Shown here: positions 1-9,132 of the stretch, piece by piece
Numbering within the stretch: the stretch's first letter is position 1
Layout of the letters: the number at the start of each line of letters is the position of its first letter
Assembly: GCA_903951445.1 (NCBI GenBank)
Contig: CAJBBZ010000075.1
Span: 1-55,499, forward strand
Length of the DNA: 55,499 bases
Reading direction: 5' to 3'
DNA from: an uncultured beta proteobacterium
GTDB taxonomy: Bacteria > Pseudomonadota > Gammaproteobacteria > Burkholderiales > Burkholderiaceae_C
The notes under the pieces: model-generated
Database searches by the model: none
What the model saw: the letters and a program-made list of their open reading frames with translations, nothing else
Told to the model about the DNA's origin: nothing
Position numbers and translations under genes: made by a program

Positions 1-1207
1 GGTGAATATGGCGGTGGCCCACCAACCAGGCCAGCACGCAGGCATGGCGGTGCAATACATCGGTCAGGGCCTGGGCGTGTACGCGCTCCGGGTCATGGCC
101 GCGCTGGTTCACCAAGGAGGCGCAGCCATGGTGGCTGGCGATGATGGCCCAGCGCCCCGGCGTGCGGGCCACCTCGCGCAAACAATCGTCCAGCCAGGCC
201 AATTGCCGCTTGCCCACGCTGCCCTGGTAATCGCCCCAGGGGTGGTTGGTATCGAGCAGGATGATGCGCACATGCTCGGTGTCCACAAAGGTGTCGCACT
301 GGCCGGGCGGCAGCTGCGCATAGCCCAGGGCGCCCGCCTGGGCATGGGCATCGACAAATTCTTGGGCGCTGATGATGCGCCGCCCGGCATCGGGCGCAAT
401 AGCGCGCGTGCCCGCGTCTGCGCTGGTTTGCGAAAAAGCGTCGGGCGCATCCAAAAAAGTGGCTAGCGGGTCTACAGGCGCAAAGCCGGGCGGACGCGCC
501 AAGCTTTTGCGCGCGCCGGTGGCAATGGCTTCTAGCGCCGCATTGCTCAGGGCGGTGCCCTGGCGCAGCACATCGTGGTTACCCGCCACGCTGGTCCAGG
601 CAAAGCCCAGGCCCCGGCTGTTGACCACGGCGCTGGCGCGCGCCACAAACTCTTCAATCACCGGTAAACCCATGGCCTTACCGGCGCAGGGTACGGCGGC
701 TTGCGGGCACCAATAGGGCCAGAGGCCACCGGGCTGTGTAGCGAGCCAGGTTTGCGCACCCTCGACATCGTGCACGCCGCCATAGGCCGACAAAGACGCT
801 TGCCCGCCGCCCACCAGCGCCAGAAAGGCCTGCAACTCATTGGCCTGGGCGTTGTCGATGTTGTCGCCGGTAAACAGTGCCAAGTCATAGGGCTGGCCGC
901 TGGCCGGAGCCAGGGGGTTGGCGCCCAGCGCGTCGATGTGCGCGGCCAGCGCAAAGTGCGTCAGCGCTTCATAGGGTCTGTGCATGTGCAAGAGCGGCTG
1001 CCATAGCGGATCGTGCGCCAACAGCTCTACCCATTCGCAGCGCGCTGGCGAAGCGCTGTCCATCACATGCGCGTCAGTGATGTGTACCAGGCTAAGCAGG
1101 GTTTGGCCATTTCCTTCGGGGCTGTGGCCGCCCAGGTCGCTGCGCACGATGTAGTCTTGCAAAGCCGGATTTGCCCCTGCGGGCATTTGAGGTAATTGGC
1201 TGGCCAT
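1..1207 (-). CDS. metallophosphoesterase, partial (C-terminus beyond left edge)
   Basis: A calcineurin-like phosphoesterase of at least 402 residues that runs off the left edge without a stop. The metal-binding signature motifs are all visible in order: D45-A-H47, G114-D115-N116-I-D118, G209-N-H-D212, A357-S-H-H-G361 and G397-H-R-H400. The last falls only a few codons from the window edge, so the catalytic domain is nearly complete. No signal peptide is evident. The start ATG (1205-1207) gives MASQLPQMPAGANPALQDYI. The layout resembles the TIGR03767-type bacterial metallophosphoesterases, but the substrate cannot be told. It is transcribed divergently from the hydantoinase-like gene across a 95-bp gap. 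Confidence 0.85.
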   Translation of the reverse strand, partial: MASQLPQMPAGANPALQDYIVRSDLGGHSPEGNGQTLLSLVHITDAHVMDSASPARCEWVELLAHDPLWQPLLHMHRPYEALTHFALAAHIDALGANPLAPASGQPYDLALFTGDNIDNAQANELQAFLALVGGGQASLSAYGGVHDVEGAQTWLATQPGGLWPYWCPQAAVPCAGKAMGLPVIEEFVARASAVVNSRGLGFAWTSVAGNHDVLRQGTALSNAALEAIATGARKSLARPPGFAPVDPLATFLDAPDAFSQTSADAGTRAIAPDAGRRIISAQEFVDAHAQAGALGYAQLPPGQCDTFVDTEHVRIILLDTNHPWGDYQGSVGKRQLAWLDDCLREVARTPGRWAIIASHHGCASLVNQRGHDPERVHAQALTDVLHRHACVLAWLVGHRHIH

Positions 1208-1302
1208 ACGTTTATCGGGGGTGGCGTGGTCACAATACGGGGTTTGGCTGGGCGGCCTGCGCCGCTCTGTGCCACATCTTCCCTTATTTGCATGAAGCGT
1301 TC

Positions 1303-3297
1303 ATGAATCCAGTTCCCCCCCAGTACCTGATTGGCGTTGACACCGGCGGCACCTATACCGATGCCGCGATTATTGAAGCCGCCAGCCAGCGCGTCATTGC
1401 CACTGCCAAGTCCATCACCACCAAAGGCGATTTATCCCTGGGCGTGGCCGATGCGATTACCCAGGCCATTGCCGCCTTGCCCCAGGGCCTGCGGGCGCAA
1501 GACATTGCGCTGGTCTCGGTGTCCACCACCTTGGCCACCAATGCCGTGGTGGAGGGCCATGGCAGCGCGGTAGGGGTTTTGCTGGTGGGTTTTGATGCCA
1601 GCATGGCCGAGCGCACCGGCATTACCAAGGCCTTTCCTGGTATGGCCATAGAGCGCATCGGCGGTGGGCATGACCACAACGGCGAGCAGGCCGCCGCCCT
1701 GGACCTGGACGCCCTGGACGAAGCCATCGAGCGCATGGCGCCGCAAGTCGATGCGTTTGCGGTAGCCGCCGCATTTGCAGTGCGCAACCCCGCGCATGAG
1801 CAATTGGTGCGCACCCGCATTGTGGAGAAAACCGGCAAGCCGGTGACCTTGTCTACCGAGTTGTCCTCCAGCCTGGACGCGCCACGCCGCGCGCTGACCG
1901 CCACGCTCAATGCCCGCCTGATTTCCCGCGTGACGCATTTGATCGACGCAGTGCAAAGTGCGATGGCGCACTTAAAGATTCAGTGTCCACTCATGATCGT
2001 AAAAGGCGACGGCACGCTGGCGCTGGCGCATAGCGTGGCCAAGCGGCCTATAGAAACCGTGCTCTCCGGCCCGGCAGCCAGCCTGGTTGGGGCACGTTGG
2101 TTGAGTGGCCTGGACAATTTCATTTTGTCGGACATGGGCGGCACCACCACCGATGTGGGCGCGCTGATTGACGGCCTGCCGCGCGTCAACCTGGACGGTG
2201 CCGAAGTAGGCGGCTGGCGCACCATGGTGCGGGCGATTGATGTGCGCACGATTGGTTTGGGCGGCGACAGCGAAGTGGCGCTGGCCGGCAATGGCCGCCT
2301 GGAAGTGCGGCCACAGCGCATCGTGCCGGTGTCGTTGTTGGCGGCGCGCTATCCGCAAACCATTGCCATGCTGCAAGCAGACCTGGCCGATGTCGATGGT
2401 GGCAATTCGCTGCAAGGGCGTTTTGTGCTGCTGCCCTTTGGCGCCAAAGGGCCGCGCTTGTCGGACGAACTCTCGGCGCGCGAGAGCGAATTGCTAGCGC
2501 AAGTGCGCCCCGGCCCCACGCCCATGCGCACCTTGGCCACGTCCATGAACGCGCAGCGCGCGATAACCGCGCTACAGCGCAAAGGCCTGATTCAGGTGGC
2601 CGGATTTACCCCTTCGGACGCTGCCCATGTGCTGGACATGCAAGCCAACTGGTCGCGCGAGGGCGCCTACTTGGCAGCGCAACTGGGCTGCCGCTTGCGC
2701 GAGATGAAGATGCCCACCGAAGAGCGCACCCGCGCTTACGCGCACGCCGTGTGGAGCGAAACCGTGCGCCTGAGCGCCCGCGTGATTTTGGACACCGCGC
2801 TGGGCTTTAGCCTGCCCGATGACCGCATCAGCCAGGCCATTTGCAATGGTGATTCGCTGGTGGGGCTGGCGCAGGTCAGCATCAAACCTTCGGTGCCGGT
2901 GGTGGCGGTGGGTGGGCCGGTAAAAGTGTTTTACGGTGAGTTGGCGCGCCGCCTGGGCTGCGAAGTGGTGTTTCCGCCTAATTGCGATGTAGCCAATGCC
3001 GTGGGCGCCGCCACGGGTGTGGTGGCGTATACCGCCGTGGTGGAAGTGCATGGCGACGGCAGCGGCGTATTCCGCCTTACCGGGGTCGCGGACACGCAAA
3101 GTTTTGGTAATGCGCACGCGGCTTTGCAAGCGGCCCATCGCGCGGCCGCGCAGGCCGCGCTGGCAGCAGTCAAGGCTATGGGCGCTGCGCAGCCTGAGGT
3201 GGAAGTGTCTGAGCACAAAAGCTATTACCCCAATGCGGTGGACGACCGGGGGTTGATGCAAGCCGTGGTGACTGCGCGGGCGGTGGGGCGGCCCTAG
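1303..3297 (+). CDS. hydantoinase/oxoprolinase family protein (HyuA-like)
   Basis: A 664-residue protein of the HyuA / 5-oxoprolinase N-half family, ATP-dependent enzymes that open cyclic amides such as hydantoins or 5-oxoproline. The N-terminal glycine-rich phosphate motif is G11-V-D-T-G-G-T17-x-T-D and the second ASKHA-type motif is S276-D-M-G-G-T-T-T-D-V-G. ATG 1303 is chosen because the family motif starts about ten residues later; the reading frame stays open upstream to 1171 but nothing there looks conserved. The length is normal for a stand-alone A subunit. No HyuB partner follows in this window, so the exact substrate is unknown. Confidence 0.85.
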   Translation: MNPVPPQYLIGVDTGGTYTDAAIIEAASQRVIATAKSITTKGDLSLGVADAITQAIAALPQGLRAQDIALVSVSTTLATNAVVEGHGSAVGVLLVGFDASMAERTGITKAFPGMAIERIGGGHDHNGEQAAALDLDALDEAIERMAPQVDAFAVAAAFAVRNPAHEQLVRTRIVEKTGKPVTLSTELSSSLDAPRRALTATLNARLISRVTHLIDAVQSAMAHLKIQCPLMIVKGDGTLALAHSVAKRPIETVLSGPAASLVGARWLSGLDNFILSDMGGTTTDVGALIDGLPRVNLDGAEVGGWRTMVRAIDVRTIGLGGDSEVALAGNGRLEVRPQRIVPVSLLAARYPQTIAMLQADLADVDGGNSLQGRFVLLPFGAKGPRLSDELSARESELLAQVRPGPTPMRTLATSMNAQRAITALQRKGLIQVAGFTPSDAAHVLDMQANWSREGAYLAAQLGCRLREMKMPTEERTRAYAHAVWSETVRLSARVILDTALGFSLPDDRISQAICNGDSLVGLAQVSIKPSVPVVAVGGPVKVFYGELARRLGCEVVFPPNCDVANAVGAATGVVAYTAVVEVHGDGSGVFRLTGVADTQSFGNAHAALQAAHRAAAQAALAAVKAMGAAQPEVEVSEHKSYYPNAVDDRGLMQAVVTARAVGRP

Positions 3298-3537
3298 GCA
3301 AGGCCTGCACGCCTTCGTCATTGCGTTGGGGGCTAGCCGTGGGTGGTCTTGCATTGCCGGGGCAATGGCTTACGGTCTGGCAATGGGGGTTGGCGTGTGG
3401 GCAGCGCTTACCTTACCGGTGCGCCCAATAAACCGGCATAAGAAAAGCGCTCTGCTACATTAGTTCTCAGGGCATTGAACGGGTACGCCTTGGGGTCTTG
3501 GTGGACTATCGCTTTTTAGCCCGGCCACATTTTTTGC

Positions 3538-4152
3538 ATGCTGTCTGTTTCCAATCTTTCTTGTGTTCGCGCAGACCACACTCTGTTTAGCGGGGTGGGT
3601 TTTGACTTGGCGCCCGGCGAGTGCATGCACCTGGAAGGCGGCAACGGCGTGGGCAAGACCAGCTTGTTGCGCATCCTGGCCGGTTTCTCACCGGCTGCGC
3701 AGGGCGAGGTGCGCTGGCAGGGCAAATTACTGGGCAGCAGCGCGTGCCGCCTGAGCCAAGATGTGCTCTACCTGGGCCACCAACTGGCCCTTAAAGAAGA
3801 ACTCAATGCCGTAGAGAACCTGCAAGCGGGCGCCGCCATTGCCGGCACGCCGGTCAGCCGCGAAGCAGCGGTAGCGGCTTTGCAACTTTTGGGGCTGGGC
3901 AGTCGCGCAGCACTGCCGGTGCGGGTGCTGTCGCAGGGGCAAAAGCGGCGCGTGGCACTGGCCCGACTGGTGATACAGACGCAGCCGCTGTGGTTGCTGG
4001 ACGAGCCCTTTGTGGCGCTGGATGGTCCGGCACAGCAATGGGTCGTAAGTTTCATCGAAGCCCATCTGGCGCGCGGCGGCATGGTCTTGTTTACCAGCCA
4101 CCAGCCGGTGGATATCGGAGGGCGGAGCCGCAGCTACCGCCTGGGCGCATGA
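3538..4152 (+). CDS. ccmA: heme exporter ATP-binding subunit CcmA
   Basis: ABC ATPase of the CcmABCD complex, which releases heme-loaded CcmE during System I cytochrome c maturation at the inner membrane. The 204-residue sequence has Walker A (G34-G-N-G-V-G-K40-T-S), the ABC signature LSQGQKRRVALARL and Walker B LWLLDEPFVALD. It is the first gene of a tightly packed ccm operon. A 240-bp non-coding stretch (3298-3537) lies upstream and should hold the operon promoter. No strong Shine-Dalgarno precedes the ATG, but the N-terminus fits the family. Its stop overlaps the ccmB start (ATGA). Confidence 0.95.
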   Translation: MLSVSNLSCVRADHTLFSGVGFDLAPGECMHLEGGNGVGKTSLLRILAGFSPAAQGEVRWQGKLLGSSACRLSQDVLYLGHQLALKEELNAVENLQAGAAIAGTPVSREAAVAALQLLGLGSRAALPVRVLSQGQKRRVALARLVIQTQPLWLLDEPFVALDGPAQQWVVSFIEAHLARGGMVLFTSHQPVDIGGRSRSYRLGA

Positions 4153-4814
4153 GCGCGTTTATGGCTGTCTTGCAGCGTGACCTGCAGTTGGCACTGCGGC
4201 GCAAAAGCGAGGTGCTGACGGCGGTGTTCTTTTTTGTGGTGGTCGCCACCTTGTTTCCGCTGGCTATTGGGCCCGAGCCGGAGACCCTGCGCAAGATCGC
4301 GCCGGGCATATTGTGGGTAGGGGCAATGCTGGCCAGTTTATTGTCGCTAGGTCGCTTGTTCGCACCCGATTACCAAGATGGCTCGCTGGAACAAATGGCT
4401 TTGTCGCAAGCGCCGCTGCCGGTGCTGGTGGCGGCTAAGGTGGCGGCGCACTGGCTGCTGTCGGGGCTGCCGCTGACGCTGCTCTCGCCGCTGTTGGCGC
4501 TGCAATTTGGCTTGGATGCGCCGACCATGGGCGTCTTGCTGCTGTCCCTGCTGGTGGGCACGCCTTTGCTTTCGTTTATCGGGGCCGTGGGTGCCGCCCT
4601 CACGCTGGGGGTCCGCGGTGGTGAGGTCTTGTTGTCGCTGCTGGTGCTGCCTCTGTATATTCCGGCATTGGTGTTTGGTTCAGGCGCGGTAGAGGCCCAG
4701 CTCAGCGGACTGGAGTATGGTGCGCAGATGTCGATATTGATGGCCATGCTGTTGCTGGCCGGTTTTTTCGGGCCCTGGGCCTGTGCCCTGGCTTTGCGCA
4801 TAGCGCTTGAGTAA
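4149..4814 (+). CDS. ccmB: heme exporter permease CcmB
   Basis: Membrane permease partner of CcmA, about 221 residues with roughly six hydrophobic segments and the expected length for the family. The start ATG at 4149 overlaps the ccmA stop codon (ATGA), which suggests translational coupling; ATG 4161 is a possible alternative. The frame is open further upstream, but that part runs antisense-like through ccmA and is not family sequence. The stop is immediately followed by the ccmC start with no spacer. Confidence 0.93.
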   Translation: MSAFMAVLQRDLQLALRRKSEVLTAVFFFVVVATLFPLAIGPEPETLRKIAPGILWVGAMLASLLSLGRLFAPDYQDGSLEQMALSQAPLPVLVAAKVAAHWLLSGLPLTLLSPLLALQFGLDAPTMGVLLLSLLVGTPLLSFIGAVGAALTLGVRGGEVLLSLLVLPLYIPALVFGSGAVEAQLSGLEYGAQMSILMAMLLLAGFFGPWACALALRIALE

Positions 4815-5555
4815 ATGGAACAATTAAGAATTCGCTGGTTTCAATGGGCTGCACCGCAGGCCTTTTATCCGCTTGCCGGCAGGCTCTGGCCTTGGTTTGC
4901 CGCCTTGGCGTCTGTATTGGCGCTGGTGGGCCTTTACATGGGCTTTTTTGTCGCGCCCACGGACTTTCAGCAGGGCGAGGGCTACCGCATTATTTTTGTC
5001 CATGTGCCCGCGTCCTGGATGTCCATGATCATTTACCTGGCCATGGCGTTTTGGGCTTTTCTAGGCTTTACTTTCAATACACGTATCTCGGGCATGATGA
5101 CCCAGGCACTGGCGCCTACCGGCGCCATGTTCACCTTTTTGTCTTTATGGACCGGCGCCCTCTGGGGTAAACCAATGTGGGGCACCTGGTGGGTGTGGGA
5201 CGCGCGCTTGACCTCGGAATTGATTTTGTTCTTTTTGTATATGGGCTACATCGCCCTGACCAGCGCGATAGACGACCCGCGCCGCGCCGACCGCGCCGGT
5301 GGCCTGCTGGCTTTGGTGGGTGCGGTGAACGTGCCGATTATTTATTTCTCGGTGAAGTGGTGGAACACTTTGCACCAGGGCGCTTCGATTTCGGTGACCA
5401 AGGGCTCTAGCATGGCGCAGACCATGTTGTGGGCCATGTTGCTGATGGCCTTGGCCTTTTGGGCCTATAGCATCGCCATGGCTTTGTACCGGGTGCGCGG
5501 AATTATTTTGCAACGCGAGCGCCACACGCGCTGGGTGCAGGAGGTGGTCGCATGA
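4815..5555 (+). CDS. ccmC: heme exporter / heme-handling protein CcmC
   Basis: Six-helix membrane protein of 246 residues that presents heme to CcmE. The tryptophan-rich heme-handling motif is W122-G-T-W-W-V-W-D129-A-R-L-T, facing the periplasm in characterised homologues. Conserved histidines appear in FVHVPASWMS before it and WWNTLHQGAS after it, matching the two axial heme ligands of the family. It starts directly after the ccmB stop and overlaps ccmD by 4 bp. Confidence 0.95.
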   Translation: MEQLRIRWFQWAAPQAFYPLAGRLWPWFAALASVLALVGLYMGFFVAPTDFQQGEGYRIIFVHVPASWMSMIIYLAMAFWAFLGFTFNTRISGMMTQALAPTGAMFTFLSLWTGALWGKPMWGTWWVWDARLTSELILFFLYMGYIALTSAIDDPRRADRAGGLLALVGAVNVPIIYFSVKWWNTLHQGASISVTKGSSMAQTMLWAMLLMALAFWAYSIAMALYRVRGIILQRERHTRWVQEVVA

Positions 5556-5740
5556 TTTGGGAAAGTTGGGATGCGTTTTGGGCCATGGGCGGTTATGGCC
5601 TGTATGTTTGGGGCTCGTATGCCGTGGTGCTGATATGCTTGTTGCTCGAAATCGTGCTCGCGCGTTCCGGGCAGCGCACCAGTATGCAAGCCGTACGTGA
5701 ATTATCGGAACAGGAAACCGCGCATGACGCCACGCCGTAA
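5552..5740 (+). CDS. ccmD: heme exporter protein CcmD
   Basis: Small single-pass membrane protein of 62 residues, needed to release holo-CcmE from the CcmABC complex. One hydrophobic helix ([20 protein letters not shown]) near the N-terminus is followed by a charged cytoplasmic tail, the typical CcmD layout. The start overlaps the ccmC stop (ATGA) and its 3' end overlaps the ccmE start by 17 bp. Position between ccmC and ccmE makes the call secure despite low sequence complexity. Confidence 0.9.
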   Translation: MIWESWDAFWAMGGYGLYVWGSYAVVLICLLLEIVLARSGQRTSMQAVRELSEQETAHDATP

Positions 5741-6179
5741 ACGCTTTGCTATCGCCTTGGGCATTCTTGCCGTGGTCGGTGGCGCCACCGCATTGGTGCT
5801 CAATGCTTTCCAGAGTAATTTGGTTTTTTTCTTTTCGCCTTCGCAAATCGTGGCCAAAGAAGCACCTTTGGGCCGTACCTTTCGCCTCGGTGGCTTAGTC
5901 GTTGAGGGTAGCGTGCAGCGAGAAGGCGTGGCAGTGCGCTTTGAAGTGACCGATACCGCCACCACGGTGCCGGTGCAGTTCTCGGGCATCCTGCCCGATT
6001 TGTTCAAAGAAGGAAAAGGCGTGGTGGCCCAGGGCAAGCTGGAAAATGGCGTGTTCCAAGCCAAGGAAGTGCTGGCCAAGCATGACGAAAACTATATGCC
6101 GCCCGAAGCCGCTGAGGCTTTGAAAAACGCCGCCAAGAGCAACGCAAAAACCGCCACCTCGGTGGTTACGAGCCCCTAA
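5724..6179 (+). CDS. ccmE: periplasmic heme chaperone CcmE
   Basis: Membrane-anchored heme chaperone of 151 residues that carries heme covalently from CcmC to the CcmFH ligase. After a short basic N-terminus comes one membrane anchor, then a beta-barrel OB-fold. The covalent heme-binding residue is H120 in the motif L-A-K-H-D-E-N-Y124, as in classical CcmE. ATG 5724 is chosen because it gives the usual basic MTPRRKRFA start; it overlaps ccmD. The C-terminal tail is Ala/Lys-rich as in other family members. Confidence 0.95.
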   Translation: MTPRRKRFAIALGILAVVGGATALVLNAFQSNLVFFFSPSQIVAKEAPLGRTFRLGGLVVEGSVQREGVAVRFEVTDTATTVPVQFSGILPDLFKEGKGVVAQGKLENGVFQAKEVLAKHDENYMPPEAAEALKNAAKSNAKTATSVVTSP

Positions 6180-6181
6180 AT

Positions 6182-8131
6182 ATGATTCCTGAAATCGGAC
6201 ACTTTTCTCTTTGGCTCGCGCTGGGCGTGGCGCTCGTTCTGGGTACCGTCCCCTTGCTGGGAGCGCAGACCGGGCGTGCTGACTTGATGGCGCTAGCGCG
6301 CCCGCTGTCTTTTCTGCTGTTTTTCTTTGTAGCCTTGGCTTATGTCTGCCTGACAGTCTCTTTTGTGGGGCATGATTTTTCGGTGCGCTATGTGGCTGCT
6401 CTATCCAATACCGCCTTGCCTTTAGAGTACCGTATCGCCGGTGTCTGGGGCGGGCACGAAGGCTCTTTGCTTTTGTGGGTGCAGATGCTGGTGCTCTGGA
6501 CCGTGGCCGTCGCCCTGTTTAGCCGCCATTTGCCTAAGGAGGTGACAGCACGCATACTGTCGGTCATGGGGCTGGTGGCGGTGGGCTTTTTGTTATTCAT
6601 GCTGCTCACCTCCAACCCTTTTGATCGTTTGTTCCCGGCGCCGCTCGAGGGCCGCGACCTCAACCCCTTGTTGCAAGACCCGGGCATGGTGCTCCATCCG
6701 CCCATGCTCTATATGGGCTATGTCGGGTTTTCGGTGGCCTTTGCTTTTGCTATTGCAGCCTTGATCGGCGGCACCCTGGACGCGACCTGGGCGCGCTGGA
6801 CCCGGCCTTGGACCACGGTGGCTTGGATGTTCTTGACCATCGGCATTGCGCTGGGTAGCGCTTGGGCCTATTACGAATTGGGTTGGGGCGGTTGGTGGTT
6901 TTGGGACCCAGTGGAAAACGCCTCGCTCATGCCCTGGCTTTTGGGAACGGCTTTGATCCATTCGTTGGCGGTCACGGAAAAGCGCAATAGCTTTAAGTCC
7001 TGGACGGTGTTGTTGGCCATTTTGGCGTTTGCGTTTTCGCTGCTCGGAACTTTCTTGGTGCGCTCGGGCGTGCTGTCTTCAGTGCATGCTTTCGCTACCG
7101 ATCCGGCCCGCGGCCAGTTCATTTTGGCCTTTTTGGCGGTGGTGATGGGTGGCTCTTTTTCGCTGTATGCATGGCGCGCGCCCGAGGTCGGCATCGGTAA
7201 GCGCTTTGGCTTGTGGTCTAAAGAGTCGGCCTTGCTGGGTAATAACGTTTTGTTGGTCGTGGCAGCCTTGGCGGTGATGCTGGGTACCTTGTACCCGCTG
7301 GTGATCGACGCCTTGGGCATGGGCAAGATTTCGGTGGGCCCGCCCTATTTCGATGCGGTGTTTATGCCGCTGATGGCGCCGGCCGTGTTTCTTATGGGCA
7401 TAGGCCCGCTGGCGCGCTGGAAAAACGCGGAATTACCGGCCCTGGCTATGCGCTTGCGCTGGGCTGCGGCCGTGGCCATTGCCGGTGCCCTTATCACCGG
7501 CGCGCTGGCCGGTGAAGTGCGCCTGGTCACCACTTTGGGGCTGGTCATGGCGTATTGGATAGTGGGCTCGGTAGCTACCGACTTGTGGGGACGCGTTCAT
7601 CCCCAGGGGATGGATTGGGCGAATGCGCCCGCCCGCTTGCGCCAGATTCCGCGCGCGCTGGCGGGCATGATGTTGGCGCATCTGGGTATCGCGGTGTTTT
7701 GCATCGGCGTGGCGATGGTCAAAACCTACGAGGTGGAGAGTGATGTCAAGATGCTCATTGGCGACAGCACTACGGTGCGCGGCTATACCTTCACATTAGA
7801 CGGCATCAAGGAACTTCAAGGCCCCAACTATGTGGCGGCGCAAGGCCAGATGCGCGTCTCGCGTGATGGCCATGCAGTCGCGGACTTGCGCCCGGAAAAA
7901 CGCGTCTACCGGGTGCAGCAAAACCCCATGACCGAGGCGGCGATTGATTCCGGCTTGACGCGAGATTTATATGTATCGCTGGGCGAGCAGGTCGAAGGGG
8001 GCGCCTGGATTGTGCGGGTCTATGTCAAGCCTTTTATCGACTGGATTTGGTACGGTTGTCTGATGATGGCCCTAGGGGGTTTGCTGGCGGTCAGTGACAG
8101 GCGCTACCGCCGTGCCGTGGAGGCGCCATGA
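6182..8131 (+). CDS. ccmF: cytochrome c heme lyase subunit CcmF
   Basis: Large polytopic membrane protein of 649 residues that attaches heme to apocytochrome c together with CcmH. The WWD heme motif reads G234-W-G-G-W-W-F-W-D242-P-V-E-N, followed by SLMPWLLGTALIHSLAV. Length and hydrophobic profile are normal for the family. Two bases separate it from the ccmE stop, and its stop overlaps the ccmG/dsbE start. Confidence 0.96.
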   Translation: MIPEIGHFSLWLALGVALVLGTVPLLGAQTGRADLMALARPLSFLLFFFVALAYVCLTVSFVGHDFSVRYVAALSNTALPLEYRIAGVWGGHEGSLLLWVQMLVLWTVAVALFSRHLPKEVTARILSVMGLVAVGFLLFMLLTSNPFDRLFPAPLEGRDLNPLLQDPGMVLHPPMLYMGYVGFSVAFAFAIAALIGGTLDATWARWTRPWTTVAWMFLTIGIALGSAWAYYELGWGGWWFWDPVENASLMPWLLGTALIHSLAVTEKRNSFKSWTVLLAILAFAFSLLGTFLVRSGVLSSVHAFATDPARGQFILAFLAVVMGGSFSLYAWRAPEVGIGKRFGLWSKESALLGNNVLLVVAALAVMLGTLYPLVIDALGMGKISVGPPYFDAVFMPLMAPAVFLMGIGPLARWKNAELPALAMRLRWAAAVAIAGALITGALAGEVRLVTTLGLVMAYWIVGSVATDLWGRVHPQGMDWANAPARLRQIPRALAGMMLAHLGIAVFCIGVAMVKTYEVESDVKMLIGDSTTVRGYTFTLDGIKELQGPNYVAAQGQMRVSRDGHAVADLRPEKRVYRVQQNPMTEAAIDSGLTRDLYVSLGEQVEGGAWIVRVYVKPFIDWIWYGCLMMALGGLLAVSDRRYRRAVEAP

Positions 8132-8661
8132 TGAAACATGCACGCTATTTGGTGCCCATGGGCATCTTGCTGGTTTTGTTGTATTTCTTGCGGGCTGGTC
8201 TGAGCCTCAATCCCAAAGAAGTGCCCTCGCCCTTGATCGGTAAACCGGCGCCTGCGTTTTCCTTGCCGCGCCTGGACCAGCCCGAGCAGCGCATCAGCCG
8301 CGATGAACTGCGCGGCCAGGTGTGGATGCTCAATGTCTGGGCATCCTGGTGCGTAGCCTGTCGCCAGGAGCATCCGCTGCTGGTGCAATACGCCAAACAA
8401 TCCAAAGTGCCGATCTATGGCCTCAATTACAAAGACGAGCGCGCCGCGGGCATGAAATGGCTGGCCGATTTCGGCAATCCCTACACCGCTTCTATTTCTG
8501 ACCGTGACGGGCGCGTGGGCATTGACTTTGGTGTTTATGGCGTACCGGAAACCTTTGTCATCGACCGCGAAGGCATCATCCGCTACAAGCAAATCGGCCC
8601 GCTTACGCCCGAGGTGCTGCGTGACACGATTGAGCCCTTGCTCAAACAACTCAATAGCTGA
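8128..8661 (+). CDS. dsbE: thiol:disulfide interchange protein DsbE/CcmG
   Basis: Membrane-anchored periplasmic thioredoxin-like reductase of 177 residues that keeps the CXXCH motif of apocytochrome c reduced. An N-terminal signal anchor (residues about 5-25) is followed by a TlpA/DsbE thioredoxin fold with the active site W-C75-V-A-C78. The fold also shows GVYGVPETFVID, the cis-proline region. ATG overlaps the ccmF stop (ATGA), in keeping with operon coupling. Confidence 0.94.
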   Translation: MMKHARYLVPMGILLVLLYFLRAGLSLNPKEVPSPLIGKPAPAFSLPRLDQPEQRISRDELRGQVWMLNVWASWCVACRQEHPLLVQYAKQSKVPIYGLNYKDERAAGMKWLADFGNPYTASISDRDGRVGIDFGVYGVPETFVIDREGIIRYKQIGPLTPEVLRDTIEPLLKQLNS

Positions 8662-8662
8662 T

Positions 8663-9124
8663 ATGCGCACACTGCTTAGCCGCTTTGGCATCCACTTCGC
8701 ATTGGCGCTGGCTTGCGGCGGCGCCTTGGCTGCCGAGGCTTTGCCCGCCAGCGACAACCCGGCGCTGGAAGCGCGGGTCATGAAAATTTCCAGCGAGTTG
8801 CGTTGCCTGGTCTGCCAAAACGAAACAATTGCTGCCTCGCATGCCGACCTGGCCGTGGACTTGCGCCGCCAAGTGCGCGAGATGCTGCAAAACGGACAGA
8901 ATGAACAGCAGGTCATCGACTACATGACGGCACGCTACGGCGACTTTGTGCTTTACCGGCCGCCCTTCAAAGCGCTGACCGCACTGCTCTGGATCGGGCC
9001 GGCGGCCATGGTCGTGGTGGGCCTCGGTACGCTGTTTGTGGTCTTGCGCAGGCGCAGCCGATTGGCCGACGAGGCTTTTGAGCCCGACGACAAGGACGCG
9101 CCGCACGACCCCCATCTTTCTTGA
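8663..9124 (+). CDS. ccmH: cytochrome c maturation protein CcmH
   Basis: Periplasmic thiol-oxidoreductase subunit of the heme ligase, 153 residues. A cleavable-looking signal (MRTLLSRFGIHFALALACGG..LAAE) precedes the L-R47-C48-L-V-C51-Q motif that handles apocytochrome cysteines. A C-terminal membrane helix follows (ALLWIGPAAMVVVGLGTLF). ATG 8663 is chosen since it starts the signal peptide one base after the dsbE stop; the frame is open further upstream but only as a shadow of dsbE. This is the short CcmH form, with the TPR part encoded separately as CcmI. Confidence 0.94.
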   Translation: MRTLLSRFGIHFALALACGGALAAEALPASDNPALEARVMKISSELRCLVCQNETIAASHADLAVDLRRQVREMLQNGQNEQQVIDYMTARYGDFVLYRPPFKALTALLWIGPAAMVVVGLGTLFVVLRRRSRLADEAFEPDDKDAPHDPHLS

Positions 9125-9132
9125 GACCTGCT

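Noticed and set aside
2..466. Plus-strand open frame at the left edge
   Set aside because: Antisense to the metallophosphoesterase whose catalytic motifs read clearly on the minus strand.
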